This document shows positions 31,434-40,349 of a DNA stretch of 40,615 nucleotides, in pieces. The translations under genes were made by a program, and so were the position numbers. The notes under the pieces were generated by a model. The model saw nothing but the letters and a program-made list of their open reading frames with translations. It was not told the origin of the DNA and searched no databases. The first letter of the stretch is position 1, and each line of letters opens with the position of its first letter. The DNA is from an uncultured Acetobacteraceae bacterium (GTDB lineage Bacteria; Pseudomonadota; Alphaproteobacteria; Acetobacterales; Acetobacteraceae). The stretch lies in the NCBI GenBank assembly GCA_937873225.1, contig CALMVN010000183.1:1-40615 (forward strand), written 5' to 3'.

Positions 31434-32671
31434 AGTCCCAGCGCGTCCGCAAGCACGGCGAACACGGCGTCCACCGCGATGATCCCGACGATGCCCGCCA
31501 CCACCGCCCGTGTCGCCGCCTCGCCGACTGCGGCGGCGCTTCGTCCGGCGCCGAGCCCGATATGGCACGACACGAGTCCGATCAGCAGCGCGAACGCGGC
31601 GCTCTTGACCGCGCCGAACGCGAACTGGCTCAAAGGCACCACGCGCACGAGGGCGGACGCGAACGCCACCGGCGGGATGCCGAGCATGCCGACCGCGACC
31701 AGCCCGCCGCCGACCATGCCGATCAGGCAGGCGTAGAGGTAGAGCAGCGGCATGGTCAGCACCAGCGACAGCGTCATCGGCAGCACCAGGGTGACGCGCT
31801 CGCTGATGCCCAGCACGCGCAGCGCGTCGATCTCCTCGTTGCCCTGCATGGTGGCGAGCCGGGCCGCGTTGGCGCCGCCGGTGCGGCCGGCCAGCACGAT
31901 GGCGGTCATCACCGCGGCCAGCTCGCTCACCAGGCTCAGGCCCACCAGCTCGCTGACGAAGCTTTGCGCGCCGAAGCGGCGGAGCTGGGCCGCGCCGATG
32001 AAGGCCAGGATCGCTCCCATCAGCAGGTTCACCACGCCGACGATCGGCAGCGCCGATGGCCCCGCACGCTGCACCGCATCCAGCAGGTCGCCGTTCTGCA
32101 TGCGCGCGCCCGGACGCCGGCCGCGCGGCAGCAGGCCGCCCCAGAGACCGCCCCAGAGACCGCCCAGGAGGCTGCCCAGAAGGCTGCCCAGCAGCTCCGT
32201 CACCGCGCCGATCGCGGCGAGCGCGGACAGGGTCGCGCCGCCCAGCGCCGCCAGCGGGTTCCACCGGCGCGGCCGGGGCGCGAACGCGGCGGCTTCGTTC
32301 GCCGCCAGCGCCAGAAGCCGGTGCATCGGCGGCGGAAGCCCGGCCTCGTCCAGCGTCCGGCCGTCGGCCAGCAGCCGCGTGCGCAGCTGCCACAACACAG
32401 TGATCAGCAGGCTGTCCCAGTTCCCGAGCGCCAACGCGTCGATCCGGACTTGGCGCATATCCCCGACCGCCCTGGCGATCGCCGAAGCCTGTGCCGTCGG
32501 CACCAGCCCGTCGCGGCCGCGCCAGTCGCCTTCCAGCACAAGCACGGCCGCCCCATCCTGCCGGTCGACCCGCCACAGCCGGTCCCTCCGTCTTCCCGGC
32601 AGCGCCCGGCGCCCGCTGAGGCGCCGGGACGCAAGGCGGGATCTGCCTGAGGCAACCGGGCGGGAAGGCAT
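31430..32671 (-). CDS. MlaE-like ABC transporter permease with N-terminal STAS-like extension
   Basis: C-terminal MlaE family core SELAAVMTAIVLAGRTGGANAARLATMQGNEEIDALRVLGI...LVLPMTLSLVLTMPLLYLYA...; N-terminal region GAAVLVLEGDWRGRDGLVPTAQASAIARAVGD...IDALALGNWDSLLITVL resembles STAS. Confidence 0.88.
   Translation of the reverse strand: MPSRPVASGRSRLASRRLSGRRALPGRRRDRLWRVDRQDGAAVLVLEGDWRGRDGLVPTAQASAIARAVGDMRQVRIDALALGNWDSLLITVLWQLRTRLLADGRTLDEAGLPPPMHRLLALAANEAAAFAPRPRRWNPLAALGGATLSALAAIGAVTELLGSLLGSLLGGLWGGLWGGLLPRGRRPGARMQNGDLLDAVQRAGPSALPIVGVVNLLMGAILAFIGAAQLRRFGAQSFVSELVGLSLVSELAAVMTAIVLAGRTGGANAARLATMQGNEEIDALRVLGISERVTLVLPMTLSLVLTMPLLYLYACLIGMVGGGLVAVGMLGIPPVAFASALVRVVPLSQFAFGAVKSAAFALLIGLVSCHIGLGAGRSAAAVGEAATRAVVAGIVGIIAVDAVFAVLADALGL
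32141..32200. repeat. Degenerate 12-bp tandem repeat inside MlaE-like permease gene
   Basis: ccagagaccgcc x2, caggaggctgcc, cagaaggctgcc, cagcagctccgt; encodes LLGSLLGSLLGGLWGGLWGG. Confidence 0.75.
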
Positions 32672-32834
32672 GGCGGCGGCGTCCTTTGCCGGAAGGCTGA
32701 TCAGGATAAACCAGGACGGCACGATCCGTCGCCCCTGGCTTCCCCATGTCCGGCCTGCCCACGAACCGGCATTGCGTTGTCGATCCGGACCGGGACGGAC
32801 GCGTTGGTCGTCCGGCACACAGGAGACGGCGCGC

Positions 32835-34319
32835 ATGCGGCAGGTCACGACCCTCGGAGCGCTTCCGGAAAACACGCCTTGCGCCGTGGAGCTCGACGGA
32901 ACCCGCATCCTTCTGCTCCGCGACGGCGGGGAGGTGCGGGCGTTCTCCGCCGCCTGCCCGCATGCCGGCGCCCCGCTGGAGCAGGGCGCGGTCTGCGACG
33001 GCCGGCTGGTCTGCCCGTGGCACAAGGCGATGTTCGACATCCGCGACGGCGCCCTGCTCGAGCCGCCGGCGCTGCAGCCGCTGCGCCGCTATCCGGTGCG
33101 TGTGGAGGGCGACGCGGTGCTGGTGTCGTCCAGCCCGCTCGTGGCCGCGGTCCCGGCCGCAGCGCCGGACCCGCGGGTCATGGTCGTCGTCGGCGCCGGC
33201 GCTGCCGGGGCGGCGGGTGCTGCGGCCCTGCGCGAGTTCGGGTTCAACGGACGGCTGGTGGTGGTGGGCGACGAGCCGGGCGAGCCGTTCGACCGCACCG
33301 CCCTGAGCAAGTTCGTGCTCGAAGGCGGCATGACGCCGGAGGAGGCGGCGCCGCTGTGGCCGGAAGGCTTCGCGGAGCGGGAGCGGATCGAGCGGCTGCA
33401 CGACACCGTCACCGCCATCGACCGGAACACGCGGACGCTGACCCTGGCGGCGGGCGGATCCCTGGCCTGCCACGCCGTGCTGCTGGCCCCGGGAAGCCTG
33501 CCGCGTCCGCTCGACGTGCCGGGCGGGAACGGCCCGAACGTTTGCCTGCTCCGCACCCGGGCGGATGCGTCGGCGATCCTGGCCGGGCTGTCCGGCAGTT
33601 CTTCCGGCCGGCCGCGCGTGGTGGTGGTGGGCGGCAGCTTCATCGGCCTGGAGGCGGCCTCCGCCCTGCGCCAGCGGGACCTGCCCGTGACGGTGGTCTC
33701 GCCGCAGGCGGTTCCGTTCGAGCCGGTGCTCGGCTGGCGGATTGCCGCCATGCTGCGACGGCTGCACGAGGCGAACGGCGTGGTGTTCCGGGGCAGGGCG
33801 CGGGTCGCGGCGATCGAGGCCGGCCACGTGCGGCTGGAGAACGGCGAGCGGATCCCGGCGGACCTCGTCCTGGCCGGGGTCGGGGTGCGTCCGGCGACGG
33901 AGTTCGCCGCCGGGCTCGGCCTGGCGGAGGATGGCGGCCTCGACACGGATGCGGGGATGCGCGTCGCCGATGGCATCTTTGCTGCCGGCGACTCGGCGCG
34001 GTTCCCGTTCGGCGACGGGCGGATCCGGGTCGAGCACTGGCGGGTGGCGCAGCAGCATGCGCGGGTGGCGGCGCGCAACATGCTGGGCGGGAACGCGCGC
34101 TTCGAGCAGCCGCCGTTCTTCTGGACCTACCATTACGGCAGGCGGATCGAGGTGCACGGCCATGCGGCCTCGTTCGACCGCGTGGAGATCGAGGGCGACC
34201 TGGACGCGCAGGACTTCGTCGGGCGGATCATCCGCGGCGACGCGCTGGTCGGCCTGGTGGGATGCAACCGCGACACCGAGCTGGCCGGGATGGCGTTGCA
34301 GGTGCCGGCCCATCCGTGA
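32835..34319 (+). CDS. Rieske [2Fe-2S]-FAD/NAD(P) oxidoreductase fusion (AIF-like)
   Basis: Rieske CPHAGAPL...CPWHKAMFD; VMVVVGAGAAGAAGAAALREFG; VVVVGGSFIGLEAASAL; FAAGDSARFPFGDG. Confidence 0.93.
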   Translation: MRQVTTLGALPENTPCAVELDGTRILLLRDGGEVRAFSAACPHAGAPLEQGAVCDGRLVCPWHKAMFDIRDGALLEPPALQPLRRYPVRVEGDAVLVSSSPLVAAVPAAAPDPRVMVVVGAGAAGAAGAAALREFGFNGRLVVVGDEPGEPFDRTALSKFVLEGGMTPEEAAPLWPEGFAERERIERLHDTVTAIDRNTRTLTLAAGGSLACHAVLLAPGSLPRPLDVPGGNGPNVCLLRTRADASAILAGLSGSSSGRPRVVVVGGSFIGLEAASALRQRDLPVTVVSPQAVPFEPVLGWRIAAMLRRLHEANGVVFRGRARVAAIEAGHVRLENGERIPADLVLAGVGVRPATEFAAGLGLAEDGGLDTDAGMRVADGIFAAGDSARFPFGDGRIRVEHWRVAQQHARVAARNMLGGNARFEQPPFFWTYHYGRRIEVHGHAASFDRVEIEGDLDAQDFVGRIIRGDALVGLVGCNRDTELAGMALQVPAHP

Positions 34320-34336
34320 GGGCCCGCGTGAGCCGT

Positions 34337-35077
34337 TCAGCTCCGTCCGACCATGCGCTCGGTGAACCGTGGGGCCAGACGCAGCAGCAGGGGCAGCCAG
34401 CGCACCGCCCCGGGAAGCACCTCGTCGCGGTCCCGGGACGCCGCGCGCAGCACCTCCCGCACCAGCGCGTCCGGCGACAGCTTGCGGCCATGCCTGTGGC
34501 TGACCGCCGGCGTGTCCACCAGCGCCGGAAGCACCTCGGTGACGCCGATCCCGGACGCGGCCAGCTGGCGCCTCAGTGCCTTGCAGAAGCCGTGCAGCCC
34601 TGCCTTGGACGCCGAATACACCGGCGCCGCGGTCGACGGCGCCAGCCCGTAGCCGGAGCCGACCACGACGACGCGCGACGGCGCCGCGGCGAGCAGCCCG
34701 GGCATGGCCGACGCCACCAGCCGGATCGCGCCGCCAAGGTTGATCGTGATCTCGAGATCCGCTGATGCCGCGCCGATGGCCGGATCGGCAAAATCCAGGA
34801 TGCGGAGCACGCCAGCGTTGCTGACCAGAAGGTCGATCCGCGGCGACTCGTCCAGCACGACCGAAACGAAACCGCGTACGGCCTCGACGTCCGCCATGTC
34901 GCAGATCATCCCGCGCACGCCGGGATGATCCTGTTCCAGCCGGCGCAACCGGTCCGGGTCGCGCCCGCAGGCGAAGATCCGGTAGCCGCGGGCGTGAAGC
35001 GCCGCCACGAACGCGCGGCCGATTCCGGACGATCCGCCGCTGATCACGGCGACAGGGCGACGATCGGGGGCGTCCAT
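34337..35077 (-). CDS. SDR family NAD(P)-dependent oxidoreductase
   Basis: VAVISGGSSGIGRAFVAALHARGYRIFACGRD...LLVSNAG...VYSASKAGLHGFCKALRRQL; start may be 35089. Confidence 0.9.
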   Translation of the reverse strand: MDAPDRRPVAVISGGSSGIGRAFVAALHARGYRIFACGRDPDRLRRLEQDHPGVRGMICDMADVEAVRGFVSVVLDESPRIDLLVSNAGVLRILDFADPAIGAASADLEITINLGGAIRLVASAMPGLLAAAPSRVVVVGSGYGLAPSTAAPVYSASKAGLHGFCKALRRQLAASGIGVTEVLPALVDTPAVSHRHGRKLSPDALVREVLRAASRDRDEVLPGAVRWLPLLLRLAPRFTERMVGRS

Positions 35078-35120
35078 CCCGTTCGGCATCCACCGCGTCC
35101 GGAACCCGGAGCGACGGGGC

Positions 35121-35597
35121 CTAGGCGGCCAGCAGCTTCTCCGCCAGCGCGGTATGCTTCTGGTCGGCCTGCCTGGCTTCCTCGAGCGAGCTGTGCATGG
35201 GCTGGGCAACCTGGTCCAGGCCCAGCTTGGAGGCGTAGTTGCCGAGCGTGCCGAACGCGGCGATCCAGTAGTGCAGGGCGAGCTGGCCGGAGGCGACGAT
35301 GCCGAGGTCGCGGCTGGTGGCGTCCGGCGCCTTCTGGCGGATCCGCTTGCTGACCTCGTAATGCGCATCGAGGATCGGGTTGCCGGTGTCCTCGGCGCTG
35401 CCGACCTGCTCGATCGCCTGCCGGATCCGCTGCGCCCACTGCTCGGCGGTCGTGTTGCCGGCCTGCAGGGCGGACTTCAGCTCGGGATGGCTCGCGTCGG
35501 TCTCGATCTCGGCCGTCGCCTTCTTCGCCACCTCGCCGCCCGCCTTCAGCGCCTGGAGGCCCTGCGCGACCAACGTCTTGATTTCCTGCTCTGGCAT
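35121..35597 (-). CDS. DUF892 (YciE-like, ferritin-like fold) protein
   Basis: MPEQEIKTLVAQGLQALKAGGEVAKKATAEIETDASHPELKSALQAGNTTAEQWAQRIRQAIEQVGS...HYWIAAFGTLGNYASKLGLDQVAQPMHSSLEEARQADQKHTALAEKLL. Confidence 0.8.
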   Translation of the reverse strand: MPEQEIKTLVAQGLQALKAGGEVAKKATAEIETDASHPELKSALQAGNTTAEQWAQRIRQAIEQVGSAEDTGNPILDAHYEVSKRIRQKAPDATSRDLGIVASGQLALHYWIAAFGTLGNYASKLGLDQVAQPMHSSLEEARQADQKHTALAEKLLAA

Positions 35598-35702
35598 CTT
35601 CGCTGTCCTTGCTGCGCATGACGCGCAGGTCGGGCAACGGCGCGCCATGTCGCCAGTTCCAGCCCGGCTTGTCGCCTGTCGATTTCGTGTAGCCGGCTTA
35701 TC

Positions 35703-35724
35703 GGTTGCAGCGTAGTTGGCAACC
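35703..35724. repeat. Inverted repeat GGTTGC-N10-GCAACC upstream of DUF892 gene
   Basis: 6-bp exact arms, next to the Pho-box-like element. Confidence 0.45.
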
Positions 35725-35737
35725 TTCCAGCACAGGA

Positions 35738-35755
35738 CTGACATCTTCCTGACAG
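35738..35755 (-). promoter_or_regulatory. Pho-box-like element (minus strand CTGTCAGGAAGATGTCAG)
   Basis: Two TGTCA half-sites exactly 11 bp apart, oriented towards the DUF892 gene. Confidence 0.4.
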
Positions 35756-35771
35756 CCGTGGATTGAAAGGG

Positions 35772-36764
35772 TCACAGCCGGCGCAGCCAGACCTCCTCGA
35801 CCGCATGCGACACGTCCTTGCGCAGCACCAGGCTCGCGCGTTCCCGCGTGGGCGCGATGTTGCGCTGCAGGTTGGGCCCGTTGATCTCGCGCCAGATGCT
35901 GCGCGCGGTGTCGCGCGCGCTGTCCTCGTCCAGGTCGCGGTAGTGGTGGAAGTACGAGGCCGGGTCCTGGAACGCGGTGCGCTGCAGCAGCAGGAAGCGC
36001 TCGACGTACCAGTCCTCGATGTCGGCCGCATCCGCATCGATGTAGACGGAGAAATCGAAGTAGTCCGACGCCACCACCGGCGAGGCGGCCGTCTGCAGCA
36101 CGTTCAGCCCTTCGAAGATGACCACGTCCGGGCGGTCGATCACCTGGAACTCGGACGGCAGCACGTCGTACAGGTGGTGCGAGTAGATCGGCACCTTCAG
36201 GTTCCGCGTGCCTGCCTTCAGGTCGATCAGGAACGACAGCATGCCGTGCAGGTCGTAGCTTTCCGGGAACCCCTTGCGCCGCATCAGGTCGCGCTGCTTC
36301 AGCACGGCGGTGCTGAGCAGGAAGCCGTCGGTCGCGACCAGCCGGACGTCCAGCCCCTCGAACGAGGACGCCAGCACCGCCTGCAGCAGGCGCGAGAAGG
36401 TGCTCTTGCCGACCGCGACGCTGCCGGCGACGCCGACGATGTAGGGACGCGGCACCGGCTCCCGGTTGAAGAAGCCGTTCTGGATCGTGCTGTTGAGCGC
36501 ACGGGCGGCCGCGATGTTGAGGCCGAGCAGCCGGGCCAGCGGCAGGTAGACGTCCGCCACCTCCTCGGTCGAGACCGGCTCGTTGAGGCCGGCCTGCGCC
36601 TGCAGCACCTCGTCGGTCAGCGACAACCGCGCGCCGGCGTGGAACGCGCCCCATTCCTTGCGTCGGAAGCTCTGGAAGATCGCGTGCAGCCGCTTGTCCG
36701 GCAGGTCCCGCACGGTCGTGGCGGGATGCGCGCCCGACGGCGCCGGTTCCGCCTGCGTCAGCAC
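35772..36764 (-). CDS. coaA: Type I pantothenate kinase
   Basis: VGVAGSVAVGKSTFSRLLQAVL...DGFLLSTAVLKQRDLMRRKGFPESYDLHGMLSFL...IYSHHLYDVLP...VIFEGLNVLQ...DFSVYIDADAADIEDWYVERFLLL. Confidence 0.96.
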   Translation of the reverse strand: MLTQAEPAPSGAHPATTVRDLPDKRLHAIFQSFRRKEWGAFHAGARLSLTDEVLQAQAGLNEPVSTEEVADVYLPLARLLGLNIAAARALNSTIQNGFFNREPVPRPYIVGVAGSVAVGKSTFSRLLQAVLASSFEGLDVRLVATDGFLLSTAVLKQRDLMRRKGFPESYDLHGMLSFLIDLKAGTRNLKVPIYSHHLYDVLPSEFQVIDRPDVVIFEGLNVLQTAASPVVASDYFDFSVYIDADAADIEDWYVERFLLLQRTAFQDPASYFHHYRDLDEDSARDTARSIWREINGPNLQRNIAPTRERASLVLRKDVSHAVEEVWLRRL

Positions 36765-36768
36765 CCGC

Positions 36769-37707
36769 CTATCCCGCCTTCTGCAGTTCCGCGTTCAGCT
36801 CGGGCAGGGCCGTGAACAGGTCGGCGACCAGGCCGTAATCGGCGACCTGGAAGATCGGTGCGTCGGCATCCTTGTTGATCGCCACGATGACCTTGCTGTC
36901 CTTCATGCCGGCCAGGTGCTGGATCGCGCCCGAGATGCCGATCGCGACGTAGAGCTCGGGCGCCACGATCTTGCCGGTCTGTCCCACCTGGTAGTCGTTC
37001 GGCACGAACCCGGCGTCCACCGCCGCACGCGACGCGCCGATCGCGGCCCCCAGGCTGTCCGCGATCGGGTCGAGCAGGCGGAAGTTCTCGCCGTTCTGCA
37101 TCCCCCGTCCGCCCGACACCACCACGCGGGCCGAGGCCAGCTCCGGACGCTCGGACTTCGACAGCTCGGCCGACACGAAGCGCGACGGCGACGGGTGCTC
37201 CCCGGCGGCCGCGTCCTCGACCGGCGCGCTGCCGCCCTCGGCCGGGGCCGGGTCGAAGTTGGCGGCGCGCACGGTGACCACCTTGTGGGCATCCGACGAG
37301 CGCACGGTGGCCAGCGCGTTGCCGGCATAGATCGGCCGCACGAAGGTGGATCCGTCGACCACCGCGACGATGTCGCTGATCGGCTGCACGTCCAGCAGGG
37401 CGGCGACGCGGGGCAGCACGTTCTTGCCCGTCGCGGTGGAGCCGGCGAGGATGTGCTCGTACGGTTGCGCGAGCGAGACGATCAGCGCCGACAGCGGCTC
37501 GGCCATCGGCCGCGCATAGGCGTCCGCGTCGACCTTGAGCACCAGGGACACGCCGGCGATGCGCGACGCCGCCTCCGCCACGGTGTCGACGCCGCAGCCG
37601 GCGACCAGCGCGTGCACCTCGCCCAGCCGGGCGCCGGCGGTGACGGCGGAGCGGGTGGCGGGGCTGATGTGGCCGTCCGCATGGTCGACCAGCACGAGAA
37701 CGGTCAT
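36769..37707 (-). CDS. etfA: Electron transfer flavoprotein alpha subunit
   Basis: [29 protein letters not shown]...[91 protein letters not shown]. Confidence 0.97.
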   Translation of the reverse strand: MTVLVLVDHADGHISPATRSAVTAGARLGEVHALVAGCGVDTVAEAASRIAGVSLVLKVDADAYARPMAEPLSALIVSLAQPYEHILAGSTATGKNVLPRVAALLDVQPISDIVAVVDGSTFVRPIYAGNALATVRSSDAHKVVTVRAANFDPAPAEGGSAPVEDAAAGEHPSPSRFVSAELSKSERPELASARVVVSGGRGMQNGENFRLLDPIADSLGAAIGASRAAVDAGFVPNDYQVGQTGKIVAPELYVAIGISGAIQHLAGMKDSKVIVAINKDADAPIFQVADYGLVADLFTALPELNAELQKAG

Positions 37708-37710
37708 GGG

Positions 37711-38472
37711 TCAGATCACCTTGGCTTCTTGGCGCAGCCTGGCCACCAGCTCGGCGACCGAGGCCACGCTCACGCCGCCGGCCCGTGCCGGCGGCTCCGA
37801 CACGCGGATCGTGGTCAGGCGCGGGGCGACGTCGACGCCCAGCTCCGTCGGCGACAGCACCTGCAGCGGCTTCTTGCGCGCCTTCATGATGTTGGGCAGC
37901 GAGGCGTAGCGCGGCTCGTTCAGGCGCAGGTCCGCGGTGACGATGGCCGGCAGCGGCACCGCGATGACCTCCAGCCCGCCATCGACCTCGCGAGTCACGG
38001 TGGCGGTGCCCCCCGTGCCCTCGACCGCCAGCTCGACGCGGCTGGCGAACGTGCCCTGCGGCCAGCCGAGCAGGCCGGCCAGCATCTGGCCGGTGGCGTT
38101 CATGTCGTCGTCGATCGCCTGCTTGCCCATGATCACCAGGGACGGGGCTTCCCGCTCCACCAGGACTTTCAGCATCTTCGCCACCGCCAGCGGCTCGGGT
38201 GCGGCGTCGGTCTGCACCAGCACCGCCCGGTCCGCGCCCATGGCGAGTGCCGTGCGCAGCGTGTCCTGGCATTGCTGCACGCCGATCGACACCGCGACGA
38301 TCTCGGTGGCGATCCCCTTCTCCTTGAGCCGCACCGCCTCCTCGACCGCGATCTCGTCGAACGGGTTCATCGACATCTTGACGCCCGCCAGCTCCACCCC
38401 GGAGCCGTCGGCTTTCACGCGCGGCTTCACGTTGTAGTCGATCACGCGCTTGACCGGCACGAGCAGTTTCAT
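37711..38472 (-). CDS. etfB: Electron transfer flavoprotein beta subunit
   Basis: [53 protein letters not shown]...[33 protein letters not shown]. Confidence 0.97.
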   Translation of the reverse strand: MKLLVPVKRVIDYNVKPRVKADGSGVELAGVKMSMNPFDEIAVEEAVRLKEKGIATEIVAVSIGVQQCQDTLRTALAMGADRAVLVQTDAAPEPLAVAKMLKVLVEREAPSLVIMGKQAIDDDMNATGQMLAGLLGWPQGTFASRVELAVEGTGGTATVTREVDGGLEVIAVPLPAIVTADLRLNEPRYASLPNIMKARKKPLQVLSPTELGVDVAPRLTTIRVSEPPARAGGVSVASVAELVARLRQEAKVI

Positions 38473-38503
38473 CGTCGCTTTCCTGTGGGTGGGGAAGGGC
38501 GCG

Positions 38504-40144
38504 TCACATGCCGCCCGGGTAGTTGGGGCCGCCGCCGCCCTCCGGCGCCGACCAGTCGATGTTCTCGGTCGGGTCCTTGATGTCGCAGGTCTTGCAGTGC
38601 ACGCAGTTCTGCGCGTTGATCTGCAGGCGGGGCAGGGTATCAACGTCGACCGCCTCGTACACCCCGGCCGGGCAATAGCGGGACTCCGGCGAGCGGTACG
38701 CGTCCCAGTTGACCTCCTGCCAGCGCTGGGGGTCGCGCAGCCGGAGGTGCACCGGCTGGTCCTCCTCGTGGTTGGTGTTGGACAGGAACACCGAGGACAG
38801 CTTGTCGAAGGTGAGCACGCCGTCCGGCTTCGGGTAGCTGATCGGCGGCGACGCGTCGGCGCGGTCGAGCACCTCGTGGTCGGCGTGGCGGTGGTGCAGC
38901 GTCCACGGCGCGCGGCCGCGCAGCAGCATCGCGTCGATGCCGGCATAGGCGGCCCCCGCAACGGTGCCGTAGCGGGCGAAGGCGGGCCGGACGTTGCGCA
39001 CGGCGCGCAGCTCGTCCCACAGCCAGCTGCCGCGGACCTTGGCGGTGAACCGCGTCGGCTCGGCCGGACGACCCTCCGCCAGCGCCTCGGCCACCGCCTC
39101 GGCCGCGAGCATGCCGGACTTCATCGCCGCATGCGTGCCCTTGATCTTGGGCACGTTGAGGAAGCCGGCCGCGTCGCCGACCAGCGCGCCGCCGGGAAAG
39201 GTCAGGCGCGGGATCGACTGCAGCCCGCCCTCGGACAGGGCACGCGCCCCGTAGGACACGCGCTTGCCGCCCTCGAGGTAGGGGCGGATCGCCGGATGGG
39301 TCTTCAGCCGCTGCATCTCGTCGAACGGCGACAGCCAGGTGTTGGGATAGTCCAGCCCGACCACGAAGCCGTACGACACCAGGTTGTCGCCGAAATGGTA
39401 CATCCAGGAGCCGCCATAGGTGCGGTGGTCCAGCGGCCAGCCGAAGGTGTGCTGGATCAGGCCGGGCTTGTGCTGCGATGCCGGCACCTCCCACAGCTCC
39501 TTGACCCCGAGCCCGTAGGTCTGCGGGTCGACCCCCCGACGCAGGTCGAACCGCTGCATCAGCTGCTTGGACAGCGAGCCGCGGCAGCCCTCGGCGAACA
39601 GGGTGTAGGCGGCGCGCAGCTCCATGCCGGAGGCGAAGTTCGGGCCGCGCTCGCCCGCGCGCGTCACCCCCATGTCGCCGGTGGCGATGCCGGCGATGCG
39701 GCCGTCCTCCTCCAGCAGCTCGGCGGCCCCGAAGCCGGGATAGATCTCGACCCCGAGCTCTTCCGCCTGCCCGGCCAGCCAGCGGCACACGTTGCCCAGG
39801 CTGACGATGTAGTTGCCGTGGTTGCCCATGTGCGGCATCACCGTGTCCAGGAACGGCACGCGCAGCGCCCGCCGGCGCGTCAGGTACAGCATGCGGTCGT
39901 CGGTGGCCTCGGTGTCGAGCGGGGCGCCGCGCTCGCGCCAGTCGGGGATCAGCTCGTCCAGCGCGCGGGGCTCGATCACCGCACCCGACAGGATGTGCGC
40001 GCCGATCTCCGAGCCCTTCTCGACCAGGCACACCGAGGCGTCGGGCGACAGCTGCTTCAGCCGTATGGCCGCCGCAAGCCCGGCCGGCCCGCCGCCGACC
40101 ACGACCACGTCGAACTCCATCGCCTCGCGCGACAACCCATCCAT
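38504..40144 (-). CDS. Electron transfer flavoprotein-ubiquinone oxidoreductase
   Basis: [22 protein letters not shown]...[22 protein letters not shown]...[27 protein letters not shown]...[4Fe-4S] motif [18 protein letters not shown]; beside etfBA. Confidence 0.96.
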   Translation of the reverse strand: MDGLSREAMEFDVVVVGGGPAGLAAAIRLKQLSPDASVCLVEKGSEIGAHILSGAVIEPRALDELIPDWRERGAPLDTEATDDRMLYLTRRRALRVPFLDTVMPHMGNHGNYIVSLGNVCRWLAGQAEELGVEIYPGFGAAELLEEDGRIAGIATGDMGVTRAGERGPNFASGMELRAAYTLFAEGCRGSLSKQLMQRFDLRRGVDPQTYGLGVKELWEVPASQHKPGLIQHTFGWPLDHRTYGGSWMYHFGDNLVSYGFVVGLDYPNTWLSPFDEMQRLKTHPAIRPYLEGGKRVSYGARALSEGGLQSIPRLTFPGGALVGDAAGFLNVPKIKGTHAAMKSGMLAAEAVAEALAEGRPAEPTRFTAKVRGSWLWDELRAVRNVRPAFARYGTVAGAAYAGIDAMLLRGRAPWTLHHRHADHEVLDRADASPPISYPKPDGVLTFDKLSSVFLSNTNHEEDQPVHLRLRDPQRWQEVNWDAYRSPESRYCPAGVYEAVDVDTLPRLQINAQNCVHCKTCDIKDPTENIDWSAPEGGGGPNYPGGM

Positions 40145-40164
40145 CAACAAGCGCCCGTTTGAAC

Positions 40165-40189
40165 CCGGGCCGAGGCCGCATCGGCCCGG
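40165..40189. repeat. Inverted repeat CCGGGCCGA-N7-TCGGCCCGG
   Basis: 9-bp exact arms, 7-nt loop, just upstream of the ETF-QO start in the divergent intergenic region. Confidence 0.65.
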
Positions 40190-40255
40190 CACTGCTGGCT
40201 ATGTGCCCCTGGCAGGGCCCCGGATCAACCAGCCGCGGCACCGAACGATCGACGG

Positions 40256-40288
40256 CCGCGCGATCTGCCGCGGGAAGCGATCGCGCGG
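40256..40288. repeat. Inverted repeat CCGCGCGATC-N13-GATCGCGCGG
   Basis: 10-bp exact arms in the ETF-QO/GlcG-like divergent intergenic region. Confidence 0.65.
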
Positions 40289-40349
40289 ATGGCGCGTTGC
40301 ATCGCCCGGTGCCGCAGGGCGACCAGCCAACAGCCGGAAGAACCGCACG

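Noticed and set aside
32141-32200. CRISPR-like array
   Set aside because: Repeats are 12 bp, contiguous, without spacers, and lie inside a coding frame.
30660-35093. 1477-aa minus-strand ORF
   Set aside because: Only the C-terminal ~257 aa (MlaF-like) are real; the rest is antisense or out of frame to the Rieske-FAD gene, MlaE gene and SDR.
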